DNA from: Bacillota bacterium
GTDB taxonomy: Bacteria; Bacillota; Dethiobacteria; DTU022
DNA: 7,460 nt
Direction: 5' to 3'
NCBI GenBank assembly: GCA_012510325.1
Contig: JAAZIG010000247.1
Location: forward strand, 1 to 7,460
Shown here piece by piece: positions 1 through 6,419 of this stretch. Made by a program: the position numbers and the translations under genes. Numbering within the stretch: the stretch's first letter is position 1; the number at the start of each line of letters is the position of its first letter. Below the pieces are notes generated by a model. It was not told the DNA's origin. It did no database searches and saw nothing but the letters and a program-made list of their open reading frames with translations.

Positions 1-850
1 GGACAGTATTGATCCCCTCAAGGGTGGCCGTCTCGACCTTGTTGACGATTACAGCATCGGCTAAACGCAGGTTTGTCTCACCGGGATGATAGCTCAGTTC
101 ATGGCCGGGCCGGTGGGGATCGACCATGGTGATGTAGAGATCGGCCCGGTAAAACGAAAAGTCGTTGTTGCCGCCGTCCCAGACAATAATGTCGGCCTCT
201 TTTTCCGCTTCCTCAAGGATCTTTCCATAATCGACTCCTGCATAGACCACGATACCGCGATCCAAGTGTGGCTCGTACTCTTCCCGCTCTTCAATGGTGC
301 AGTCATGGCGATGGAGATCGTCATAGTCGGCGAAGCGCTGGCAGGTCTGTGCCGCAAGATCCCCGTACGGCATCGGATGGCGCACTACCACCACCCGTTT
401 TCCTTTTTCACGCAATATATCGCAGATTCGCCGCGTAGTCTGGCTCTTCCCCACCCCCGTGCGAACGGCGGTGACGGCGATGACCGGTTTCTTTGACGAG
501 AGCATGGTAGCCCCGGGACCCTGCAGCTTGAAGTCGGCTCCTGCCGCCATGACGACAGATGCTTTTGAGATCACCTCGCTGTGCGTCACGTCGCTGTAAG
601 CGAAGATGACCTCGTCAACCTGCTCCTTGCTGATGAGCGAAACGAGCTCTTCCTCGGGATGAATCGGCACCCCTTCCGGATACAGTTTCCCGGCCAGCTC
701 CGCAGGGTAAACCCGTCCCTCGATATCGGGGATCTGTGTCGCGGTAAAAGCGACCACACGGTACTTGGGATTGTCACGAAAAGTGACATTAAAATTGTGA
801 AAATCGCGTCCGGCAGCACCCATGATGATAACTCTTTTTGCTTGATCCAA
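1..850 (-). CDS. Cyclic 2,3-diphosphoglycerate synthetase-like P-loop GTPase (COG2403-like), partial at left edge
   Basis: The first 283 codons are present and the C-terminus lies beyond the left edge. Reading from a TTG at 850, the protein opens with a Rossmann-like strand and glycine turn (KRVIIMGAAGRDFHNFN, residues 5-21). A P-loop follows (VRTGVGKS, residues 129-136; the usual leading G/A is V), then an IIVWDGGNNDF segment (221-231) like a Walker B region, a VDPHRPGHE segment (243-251), and VNKVE (269-273), which resembles the GTPase NKxD motif. This order is what I know of the archaeal cyclic 2,3-bisphosphoglycerate synthetase family and its uncharacterised bacterial homologues. The TTG is chosen because GAGGTG lies 6 nt upstream (862-857) and it retains the whole first strand; the in-frame ATG at 823 would cut that strand. 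The gene starts 24 nt after the argF stop, so it is probably cotranscribed. Family assignment is fairly sure. The bacterial substrate is unknown, and the name should not be read as proof that cyclic diphosphoglycerate is made. Confidence 0.85.
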   Translation of the reverse strand, partial: MDQAKRVIIMGAAGRDFHNFNVTFRDNPKYRVVAFTATQIPDIEGRVYPAELAGKLYPEGVPIHPEEELVSLISKEQVDEVIFAYSDVTHSEVISKASVVMAAGADFKLQGPGATMLSSKKPVIAVTAVRTGVGKSQTTRRICDILREKGKRVVVVRHPMPYGDLAAQTCQRFADYDDLHRHDCTIEEREEYEPHLDRGIVVYAGVDYGKILEEAEKEADIIVWDGGNNDFSFYRADLYITMVDPHRPGHELSYHPGETNLRLADAVIVNKVETATLEGINTV

Positions 851-874
851 CGGTGGCACCTCGGTTCGTATAAT

Positions 875-1807
875 TTAGATTACCAGAGACAGAATCGCTT
901 TTTGCACGTGAAGGCGGTTCTCGGCCTGATCAAAGACAATGGACCGGGGATCATCCATCACCTCATCGGTGATCTCTTCACCCCGGTGTGCCGGCAAGCA
1001 GTGCATCACCAGGGCTTTCTCCCCGGCATTTTCCAGCAAAGCGCGGTTAACCTGATAGGGGCTGAGCATCTTCACCCTCTCCGCGTGCTCCTTCTCCCGG
1101 CCCATACTGGTCCAGACATCTGTGTAGATAATATCGGCTTGCCTGACCGCTTCGGCAGGGTCATGAGAGATGGCGATCTGCGCACCGGTTGGCAGTGCAT
1201 CCGCCTGCGCCTGTGAAACGATCTCCGAATCGGGCTGATAGCCCGGGGGGCAGCAGACGGTTACATTCAACCCCACTTTTGCTCCTCCAAAAATCAGCGA
1301 ATGAGCCATATTGTTGCCATCTCCAAGATAGACCAGGTTCAGGCCGGCCAGCGTTTCTTTTTTCTCGGCTATGGTGAAAAGATCGGTCAGAGCCTGGCAG
1401 GGATGAAACCGGTCGGTCAGGCCGTTGATTACCGGCACGGTGCTGTTTGCCGCCAGATCGAGGACCTCCTGATGAGCATAAGTACGGATCATGATAGCAT
1501 CCAGATAGCGGCTCAACACCCTGGCGGTATCGGCAATAGTTTCACCGCGGTTCAGCTGCAGATCGGCAGTGTTTAAAAAGAGAGCGTAGCCGCCCAGCTG
1601 CCACATGGCCACCTCAAAGGAGATCCGCGTCCGGGTGGAAGATTTCTGAAAGATCATCCCCAGTGTTTTACCCTTTAGCGGCTGAAAGGGCTCGCCGGTC
1701 AGGTTCTTCAGCTTCAAAATCTTCGCCGTTTCCAAGATCTGCCGGACCTCTTCCCGGCTTAATTCGTGTATAGAGAGTACATCTTTTCCTTTCATTTGAA
1801 CTGCCAT
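875..1807 (-). CDS. argF: Ornithine carbamoyltransferase
   Basis: The product transfers the carbamoyl group from carbamoyl phosphate to L-ornithine, giving L-citrulline, in cytosolic arginine biosynthesis (or, run in reverse, in arginine catabolism). At 310 aa it is the normal family length. The carbamoyl-phosphate site STRTR is at residues 57-61 and HPCQ at 135-138. The ornithine-binding DVWTSMG is at 230-236, and HCLPAHRGEE with the catalytic cysteine is at 269-278. SMG and HCLP distinguish it from aspartate carbamoyltransferase. The ATG at 1807 is preceded by GGAGGT with 5 nt spacing; the in-frame ATG four codons later lacks such a site. A hairpin-rich leader lies upstream, and the cPGS-like gene follows after 24 nt. 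Sequence alone does not separate anabolic from catabolic use. No argininosuccinate or deiminase gene is visible, so argF rather than arcB is by convention. Confidence 0.97.
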   Translation of the reverse strand: MAVQMKGKDVLSIHELSREEVRQILETAKILKLKNLTGEPFQPLKGKTLGMIFQKSSTRTRISFEVAMWQLGGYALFLNTADLQLNRGETIADTARVLSRYLDAIMIRTYAHQEVLDLAANSTVPVINGLTDRFHPCQALTDLFTIAEKKETLAGLNLVYLGDGNNMAHSLIFGGAKVGLNVTVCCPPGYQPDSEIVSQAQADALPTGAQIAISHDPAEAVRQADIIYTDVWTSMGREKEHAERVKMLSPYQVNRALLENAGEKALVMHCLPAHRGEEITDEVMDDPRSIVFDQAENRLHVQKAILSLVI

Positions 1808-1828
1808 GCTCCACCTCCGGTGAATTTT

Positions 1829-1846
1829 AGCGCCGCCTCAGGCGCT
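1829..1846 (-). other. Hairpin in the argF leader, just upstream of the ribosome binding site
   Basis: On the minus strand AGCGCC, TGAGGC loop, GGCGCT forms a perfect 6-bp GC-rich stem ending 10 nt before the argF GGAGGT. It could influence ribosome access or message stability. A shorter alternative stem, CGCC-TGA-GGCG, uses the same bases. It is not a minus-strand terminator because no T-run follows (AAAATT follows instead). Confidence 0.35.
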
Positions 1847-1933
1847 CTTTTTGACGATAGTATATTCTTGATCCTGCGGTTAATTCCTTCTTCGGTTAAG
1901 GATACCTCTTTATCTGCAAGCGCTCAAATCAAA

Positions 1934-1955
1934 GTCCCCCTTTCCCAAGGGGGAC
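1934..1955 (-). terminator. Strong hairpin, likely terminator after the CBS-ACT gene
   Basis: On the minus strand GTCCCCCTT, loop GGGA, AAGGGGGAC forms a perfect 9-bp stem followed by TTTGATTTG. It lies 41 nt past the stop of the CBS-ACT gene and about 125 nt before argF, where a separating terminator would be expected. The T-tract is interrupted, so it may be partial or act as an attenuator for argF. TCCCCCTT...AAGGGGGA palindromes also occur as dispersed intergenic repeats in various bacteria (from memory), an alternative explanation. Confidence 0.6.
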
Positions 1956-1996
1956 CGTTTCAAGCATCCTCCTGAAATTAGCTGTGATTTTACTGT

Positions 1997-2629
1997 TTAA
2001 CAGATATGAGACACCTCAACCCCGGCCTTTTCGAAGATTTTGGTGACTTGCTCGGCATTTTTCGTCGCCAGACGCAGAATAAGGTGAACCCGGTTGTCGG
2101 AGGAGCGCTGGACGATGGTGGAAACGATATTGATCCCCGCTGCGTCAACTATCTCGGAGATGCTCTTGAGCACGCCCACCTGATCCTCCACCAACAGAGT
2201 AACCCTGAGGCTGGGATGGTTCAACCCCAAGATATCGATAAATGCCTTGAAAATATCGCTCTCCGTAATGATACCGACCAGTTTGTTGTTCTCCAGCACC
2301 GGCAGGGTGCTGATCTGCTTTTTCTGCATGATCAGCGCCGCCTCCTCCAGGATGGTGTCGGATTTAATCGAGAAGATCTCCTTGGTCATCATATCTTTAA
2401 TTCTGATCTTGGAAAACAGGTAGTTGATCTCCCAGACCGATAAGCTGGTTGCAGAAGAAGGAGATGCTTTCATCAGATCCTGCTCCGTCACGAGGCCGAC
2501 AATCTTTCCTCGCGACACGACCGGAAGTCGCCGAATGGAATGCTTTTTCATCAAATCGAGGGCATCCCCCAACAGATCATCGGGAGATACGGTCACCGGA
2601 CTTGGCGTCATATAATCTTTAACAAACAT
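1997..2629 (-). CDS. CBS-CBS-ACT domain protein, AcuB-like
   Basis: A 210-residue soluble protein with three small ligand-binding domains. The first CBS motif is at about residues 5-56 (MTPSPVTVSP... and RRLPVVSRGKIVGLVTEQDL). The second CBS motif is at about 78-130 (MTKEIFSIKSDT... and STLPVLENNKLVGIITESDI). An ACT domain is at about 141-209 (LRVTLLVEDQVGVLKSISEIVDAAGINIVS). This is the architecture of AcuB-type proteins. A CBS pair commonly binds adenine nucleotides and ACT binds amino acids, so the protein is probably a sensor or regulator; no catalytic domain is present. The ATG at 2629 has GAGGGG 7 nt upstream. No acuA or acuC gene is adjacent, so a role in acetoin metabolism is not supported. 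The gene has its own spacer on both sides and a hairpin downstream, so it appears monocistronic. I found no convincing promoter in the 130 nt upstream. Confidence 0.9.
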   Translation of the reverse strand: MFVKDYMTPSPVTVSPDDLLGDALDLMKKHSIRRLPVVSRGKIVGLVTEQDLMKASPSSATSLSVWEINYLFSKIRIKDMMTKEIFSIKSDTILEEAALIMQKKQISTLPVLENNKLVGIITESDIFKAFIDILGLNHPSLRVTLLVEDQVGVLKSISEIVDAAGINIVSTIVQRSSDNRVHLILRLATKNAEQVTKIFEKAGVEVSHIC

Positions 2630-2841
2630 AGATTATCCCCTCGCTTATCTAAATTGTTATTTTTGCCTATACTCTTATTTTCTGCAAACGGGCGGCAAAC
2701 CCTCTAGCAACAGTGAAGTTTTAACGGAGCTGCGTTTTAGCAATGACGCAACATTTACGGGTAAAAAGATAAGGCGCGTAGCGCCTTATCTAAGGTATTC
2801 AATGTAACTGTAGCTGGGATACTGAATTTGTATTGCCGGGT
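2630..2841. other. Spacer between the CBS-ACT gene and the prepilin operon
   Basis: Apart from the terminator at 2762-2791 and the GAGGGG binding site of the CBS-ACT gene, I see no gene here. Promoter-like hexamers on the minus strand (TTGCCG, TATAGG) are spaced about 21 nt apart, too far for a confident call. Confidence 0.5.
2762..2791 (-). terminator. Intrinsic terminator of the prepilin operon
   Basis: Read on the minus strand, AGATAAGGCGC, loop TAC, GCGCCTTATCT is a perfect 11-bp stem running straight into TTTTTA. It sits about 50 nt after the stop of the 528-aa prepilin-like gene. This is a textbook Rho-independent terminator and closes the three-gene unit before the CBS-ACT gene. Confidence 0.9.
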
Positions 2842-4428
2842 TTATGCCGCTCCGTCAGCGGTAAGGTGATCCCGGGTTTCGGTCCATTCAATCATCTCCC
2901 AGCCCGATTCTTCAGGTACCAAAAAATGCGGCGGAGAATCGCTAAGCATCCTGTTATCATGAGCGAAATCTTTGTCAAAACCTGCACTGATAATACCATC
3001 ACCCAAGTCCAATCCCATTTTCCCGCGGTATTTTTGAATGATCGATCCTCTAATAATTATGGACTTATCCTTTCCCAGAATACCACGCCAGTACGCCGGG
3101 TTCTCAAAGCTGCCGTTAACTGCAAAGAGAGCAGCGTAAATGATCACATCATTTTTTGGATTAGAGTCAACATTACTCCAAAGTAACTTGTCATACTGTG
3201 TATTCCCATCTATTAAAAACCAGCCCGAGGTTAAAAGCTTGATATCCCTTTCTGCGATGAGGCCAAGCATATCGTTTCCTTGAGCGTCGTATCCAATGAT
3301 ATCTCCATCTTCTATTATCGGTGTAAAAGTAGTGTTAGCATATTTAATACCTATAAAGGGACCTACATCAATACCGTTATATTTATCCTGGTAAAAACTA
3401 ACCCACTCGTACCATTTCCGGGTTGGAATCCACTGTGTCGGATCTTTACCAGTAATGTAGATATCATTTTTTGCGGCAATGGTCAATCGTCCTTTTAACA
3501 TTCCAGCTACAAACGCGTTGCCACCCTCCGTTAGAAACTTATCCTGAGGAGCTCCAAGGCCATCTACGTAAATAACACCGTTTGCAGGAAAGTCTGGATC
3601 ACCTTGACGTAGTCTTGTAGATGCGCCATTATTATAACTATGGTTCCGAACAATGATACCATCGTTACCATCTAATTTTATACAGGTCATCCCGTATAGG
3701 TATAAGCCTCCATTTTGAGCCAAACTTTTTAGCTCCACATTCGTCTCCGGTAAAGCTATCGGCGCTGTACGGACAATTCCCTGACGAAAATCTGGGTCAT
3801 TCCAGCTGAAGATGTCCTGTCGAACCCGACCCGTATGCTCTGTCTTACATGTTTTTGGAAGAAGAGTGCGATTATAACAGATCCGGTTGGCGAAACTTAC
3901 CGGGGAGTAAAAAGTAGGATTTCCCTTTATGTGTAAATTAGAATTGGTATGATAGGGCCCATAAATTTTGTCACTGCTTGTTAACCAAATATTGCTCCCA
4001 TCATCATCTGAAAAATATCCGAATTCGGTAAATGTGCGTTTCTTCAAAACCATATCTATTGTCCGCGGATCGCTCTTGGCGCCGGATGCCGTTTTATTCC
4101 ACCCGGTAGACCGAAGAATCATATGGCCACTTTGTTTGTCAATTTCTTTCAAACGGTAGAAACCGTCTTCGTAAGGGATATCCTCATCCAGCGGTAAAGG
4201 CTCCCCCCGGGTAGGGCTGTCTTCGCTGTTCATATAGGCCAAGTAATGATGAATTCCAGCCTCGGCATAATGTAGAGATTTGACAGAAGATGAGTAACGA
4301 TGACCCAAATTAAATTGGTTCGAGGCTAGAGTTAGGGCAGCAACAGTTAGGATCGAAAGAAAAGCAAGGAGCATTAAAACCCAGGCTAGCAACATCCCTC
4401 TCTGGTTTTTCCCAAATTTGCCTTTCAT
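2842..4428 (-). CDS. Large PilX/GspK-like prepilin with DUF4900-like C-terminal domain
   Basis: A 528-residue protein with a type III (prepilin) signal: a short basic leader ending KNQRG (residues 7-11), then MLLAWVLMLLAFLSILTVAAL. If cleaved after G11, mature position 5 is W16 rather than the usual glutamate, as in GspK-like tip pseudopilins. AEAGIHHYLAY (55-65) is the helix motif typical of PilX-type proteins. The remaining 400-plus residues are rich in short beta strands: YGPYHTNSNLHIKG (156-169), ANGVIYVDGLG (282-292), a GRLTIAAKNDIYITG strand pair (313-327) and LGLIAERDIKLL (388-399). The end, RMLSDSPPHFLVPEESGWEMIEW (493-515), matches my memory of DUF4900 proteins in Clostridia and Thermotogae. 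The ATG directly abuts the upstream stop (TAGATG), with AAGGGGG inside the upstream gene as its binding site, so translation is coupled. Probably membrane-anchored until assembled, then at or near a filament tip; that role is inferred. Cysteines at 184, 194 and 249 could allow one disulfide. Confidence 0.85.
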   Translation of the reverse strand: MKGKFGKNQRGMLLAWVLMLLAFLSILTVAALTLASNQFNLGHRYSSSVKSLHYAEAGIHHYLAYMNSEDSPTRGEPLPLDEDIPYEDGFYRLKEIDKQSGHMILRSTGWNKTASGAKSDPRTIDMVLKKRTFTEFGYFSDDDGSNIWLTSSDKIYGPYHTNSNLHIKGNPTFYSPVSFANRICYNRTLLPKTCKTEHTGRVRQDIFSWNDPDFRQGIVRTAPIALPETNVELKSLAQNGGLYLYGMTCIKLDGNDGIIVRNHSYNNGASTRLRQGDPDFPANGVIYVDGLGAPQDKFLTEGGNAFVAGMLKGRLTIAAKNDIYITGKDPTQWIPTRKWYEWVSFYQDKYNGIDVGPFIGIKYANTTFTPIIEDGDIIGYDAQGNDMLGLIAERDIKLLTSGWFLIDGNTQYDKLLWSNVDSNPKNDVIIYAALFAVNGSFENPAYWRGILGKDKSIIIRGSIIQKYRGKMGLDLGDGIISAGFDKDFAHDNRMLSDSPPHFLVPEESGWEMIEWTETRDHLTADGAA

Positions 4429-4983
4429 CTAATTAACCCCCTTGTTGCGAATAGTAAAAACGGTATCAACCTCTATCTTTTTACCATACTTATCTGTAGA
4501 AGGTTTAACAAAATATCTCAGCTTTACCTGATTGGTGCCGACAAGGGTGAACAACACCACAGGCACGTTTTCTTCGTCATAAAGGTATATATTTTCATAT
4601 TCCGTTTCCCTAACACCCTCCGATGTGGATTCGATTCTCTGCAGATTGCCGTTTGCCAAATAATTGTATTCAATTATAATTTCTTCTGTGCCCAAGAAGT
4701 TGTGCAGCTTTACACCGCGGCCTTCATCAATAATTTCAATTCCCGGTTGATCTTCGCTACCCCTTTTCACCGCACGGATGTCGCGTTCCAGCTGCATCAA
4801 CAGTAACCGCGCTTCTGATTCTACAGCCGCTTCAGCACTGGCCATTTGCCAACTTTTTTGCGCAAATCCAAAATAGTTAAAGGCAGCTGCTGCCACAAGC
4901 CCCAGTAAGCTTAACGCTACCAACAACTCGATAAGCGTTATACCCCGGCAATCCCTAATCGCAGCCTTCATTTTCATAAACAT
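4429..4983 (-). CDS. PilW/GspJ-like prepilin-type protein
   Basis: A 184-residue minor pilin or pseudopilin. The leader MFMKMKAAIRDCRG ends in the prepilin peptidase site G14, followed by ITLIELLVALSLLGLV, with threonine at mature position 2 and glutamate at position 5 (E19). The hydrophobic N-terminal helix continues into an amphipathic segment (SAEAAVESEARLLLMQLERDIRAV, from residue 49) typical of PilW and GspJ, where LxQLxRDIR is common. A small beta-rich globular domain makes up the rest. Three ATG codons lie near the start; the first, at 4983, has AAGGTG 7 nt upstream and is preferred. It is the middle gene of the operon, 54 nt after the PilV-like gene and directly abutting the large PilX-like gene. 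It should be processed by a prepilin peptidase encoded elsewhere and form part of a pilus or pseudopilus tip complex. The exact filament type cannot be told. Confidence 0.88.
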   Translation of the reverse strand: MFMKMKAAIRDCRGITLIELLVALSLLGLVAAAAFNYFGFAQKSWQMASAEAAVESEARLLLMQLERDIRAVKRGSEDQPGIEIIDEGRGVKLHNFLGTEEIIIEYNYLANGNLQRIESTSEGVRETEYENIYLYDEENVPVVLFTLVGTNQVKLRYFVKPSTDKYGKKIEVDTVFTIRNKGVN

Positions 4984-5037
4984 AATTTATCACCTTCTTG
5001 ACATCATCGGTTTACTTTAGGAACCGCCAGATTCGCC

Positions 5038-6150
5038 TTAGTCTTCTTCCCCTTCATCCACTATTTCAATAAGGATTACATTAATATTCCGACTATGCCC
5101 CGGATAGTCAAAAGTCCCATTCCAACTCCGGTTTTCATCTTCAAATAATTGGTAATAATATTCCGTTCCTTCCTTTAAACCTTCCACAATAAGGTTATAA
5201 TTTTCAAAACCGGGGCTACCAACTCCCACCGGCCAAAGTCCATCAAATACAACCTTGGATTTACCTGAGATCGTCTCTTCAAAGGTAAACCAGTTTTCCT
5301 GTGTAGGATCCGTTTCGCCTATTTCCATATTTTCATCTTTAAAAGGTGTTACCAAAGTTGCTTTCCCGTTAATTTCGAGGAGATCTCCATCCACATTTAA
5401 AAAATTAACCGTAAGTTGACAGGGTTCTTCTGCTAAAATTACGATATCCTCCGTTAGGCCTTCCACTATATATACTTCAAAAGAACTACCAGGCAACGTG
5501 ATCATACCGTTAGGGCTAACGCTAGTAAGAACTGGATGTATGGTGTAATCTCCCTCATTAAGGCCCAAAAACAGTGCAGAGCCATGTTCATTAGTCCTGG
5601 CATCATGTTTGATACCGTTTTCTTCAACAAGCTCGATTTTTAGGTTTTGAATTGTGTCCGGTTCTTCTTCCTCAGTCCAGCCCCGATAAGCTTGGATCCT
5701 AATATTTGCACCATCGATTATAGGTAGAGCATAATCTCGGGAAATTTTAGTGTCTAAAATAATCGTTGTGCCCCTACTGGCATAAGCATTACTAGGAAGT
5801 GAAACCGATACACTAATCTCTTTATAGTCCCCACTGGCGGCGCCGCTTCCACTGAGCTCCATCCAGTTGATCATGGTCAGAACTTTATAATCACGCCCGT
5901 CTACAGTCCTCACATCTTCTTGCTCTCCCACGAGGATCTCATCAAAAGTCTTAGCCCGAAGTTCTTCGATGACTTCATTAGCTATAGCGGTTCCTACGGT
6001 CCGGATGCGGTTTCGTTCCGATGTTTCCAGAACAAACATCAATGCGGGGGCGAAGCTCATGCTCATCAAAACCAACAGGGTGACCGACACGAGCACCTCA
6101 ATCAGGGTAAGGCCTCGTTCATCCTTTGCCGAAAAAGCAGGATTGGGCAC
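5038..6150 (-). CDS. PilV/GspI-like prepilin with extra C-terminal beta-sandwich domains
   Basis: A 370-residue protein that starts as a minor pilin: leader MPNPAFSAKDERG, cleavage after G13, then LTLIEVLVSVTLLVLMSMSF with glutamate at mature position 5 (E18). The following NEVIEELRAKTFDEI (58-72) is characteristic of PilV-type proteins. Typical PilV/GspI proteins are about 120-200 residues, so roughly the last 200 residues are an addition. Residues 168-230 (NLKIELVEENG... TNEHGSALFLGLNEGDYTI) read like a carboxypeptidase-regulatory or Cna-B-like beta-sandwich. A second beta-rich part spans about 243-370 and ends acidic (EIVDEGEED). The GTG at 6150 is chosen because GGAGGAG lies about 6 nt upstream and the resulting leader length suits a prepilin. 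It is the first gene of the operon, about 70 nt from a strong promoter. The added domains could bind a surface or a partner pilin; that is inference. Confidence 0.87.
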   Translation of the reverse strand: MPNPAFSAKDERGLTLIEVLVSVTLLVLMSMSFAPALMFVLETSERNRIRTVGTAIANEVIEELRAKTFDEILVGEQEDVRTVDGRDYKVLTMINWMELSGSGAASGDYKEISVSVSLPSNAYASRGTTIILDTKISRDYALPIIDGANIRIQAYRGWTEEEEPDTIQNLKIELVEENGIKHDARTNEHGSALFLGLNEGDYTIHPVLTSVSPNGMITLPGSSFEVYIVEGLTEDIVILAEEPCQLTVNFLNVDGDLLEINGKATLVTPFKDENMEIGETDPTQENWFTFEETISGKSKVVFDGLWPVGVGSPGFENYNLIVEGLKEGTEYYYQLFEDENRSWNGTFDYPGHSRNINVILIEIVDEGEED

Positions 6151-6220
6151 TTTTATCTCCTCCAGAAGAACAGCTTAAAATATATTGCTAGACAATTACG
6201 AATATACCTTACTTGGATAA

Positions 6221-6249
6221 ATAATAGCAGAATTTGCTATCAGTGTCAA
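6221..6249 (-). promoter_or_regulatory. Sigma-A type promoter of the prepilin operon with overlapping palindrome
   Basis: On the minus strand TTGACA (6249-6244, perfect -35) is followed after exactly 17 nt by TATTAT (6226-6221, 5 of 6 for -10). An inverted repeat ATAGCA-AATTC-TGCTAT fills the spacer and enters the -10 (6240-6224), as a repressor operator might. Transcription should begin near 6214 and leave a leader of about 65 nt before the GTG start. The promoter match is strong; the operator role is inferred from symmetry and position. Confidence 0.85.
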
Positions 6250-6304
6250 CTTTGATTTATTGAACCTTTAGAACTATAAACGGAGTGCTAGTCGACAAAG
6301 TAAA

Positions 6305-6333
6305 TGCAACCGGGTATCTTTTGGATGGTTGCA
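6305..6333. repeat. Inverted repeat TGCAACC / GGTTGCA
   Basis: Perfect 7-base arms at 6305-6311 and 6327-6333 are separated by 15 bases in the spacer between the prepilin promoter and the thi promoter. No T-run follows on either strand, so it is not a clear terminator. It may be a protein-binding site or incidental. Confidence 0.35.
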
Positions 6334-6391
6334 ATCACTCCTTCAAACAGGCGGTTGTGGTCAGCTCCATAAACAAGACCTGGCCCACCTC

Positions 6392-6419
6392 TTGCCGGAG
6401 AAGCACAATATGATACAAT
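6392..6419 (+). promoter_or_regulatory. Promoter of the thiM-thiE operon
   Basis: TTGCCG (6392-6397) and TACAAT (6414-6419) are separated by 16 nt, and the -10 is extended by TG at 6411-6412 (TGATACAAT). The expected transcription start near 6426 lies about 12 nt before the first pairing base of the TPP riboswitch, as expected for a riboswitch-controlled transcript. Confidence 0.65.

Noticed and set aside
581..1216. Plus-strand 211-codon open frame opposite argF and the cPGS-like gene
   Set aside because: It lies antisense to two well-supported genes with clear motifs, has no family resemblance and no good ribosome binding site; a shadow frame.
1829..1851. Plus-strand hairpin AGCGCC...GGCGCT followed by CTTTTT that looks like an intrinsic terminator
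   Set aside because: No plus-strand gene lies upstream to be terminated. The T-run is short and on the opposite strand from all local genes, so it is described only as a leader hairpin.
1794..1923. Minus-strand open frame reading ALADKEVSLTEEGINRRIK, ending inside argF
   Set aside because: It has no start codon, is preceded directly by a stop, and about 40 open codons can occur by chance. A +1 frameshift from the short leader frame could reach it, but nothing supports that.
2006..2443. Plus-strand 145-codon open frame opposite the CBS-ACT gene
   Set aside because: The opposite strand carries clear CBS and ACT motifs; this frame shows no recognisable domain.
2641..2700. Candidate promoter for the CBS-ACT gene (TTGCCG and TATAGG on the minus strand)
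   Set aside because: The spacing is about 21 nt, outside the usual 16-18, and no better pair was found.
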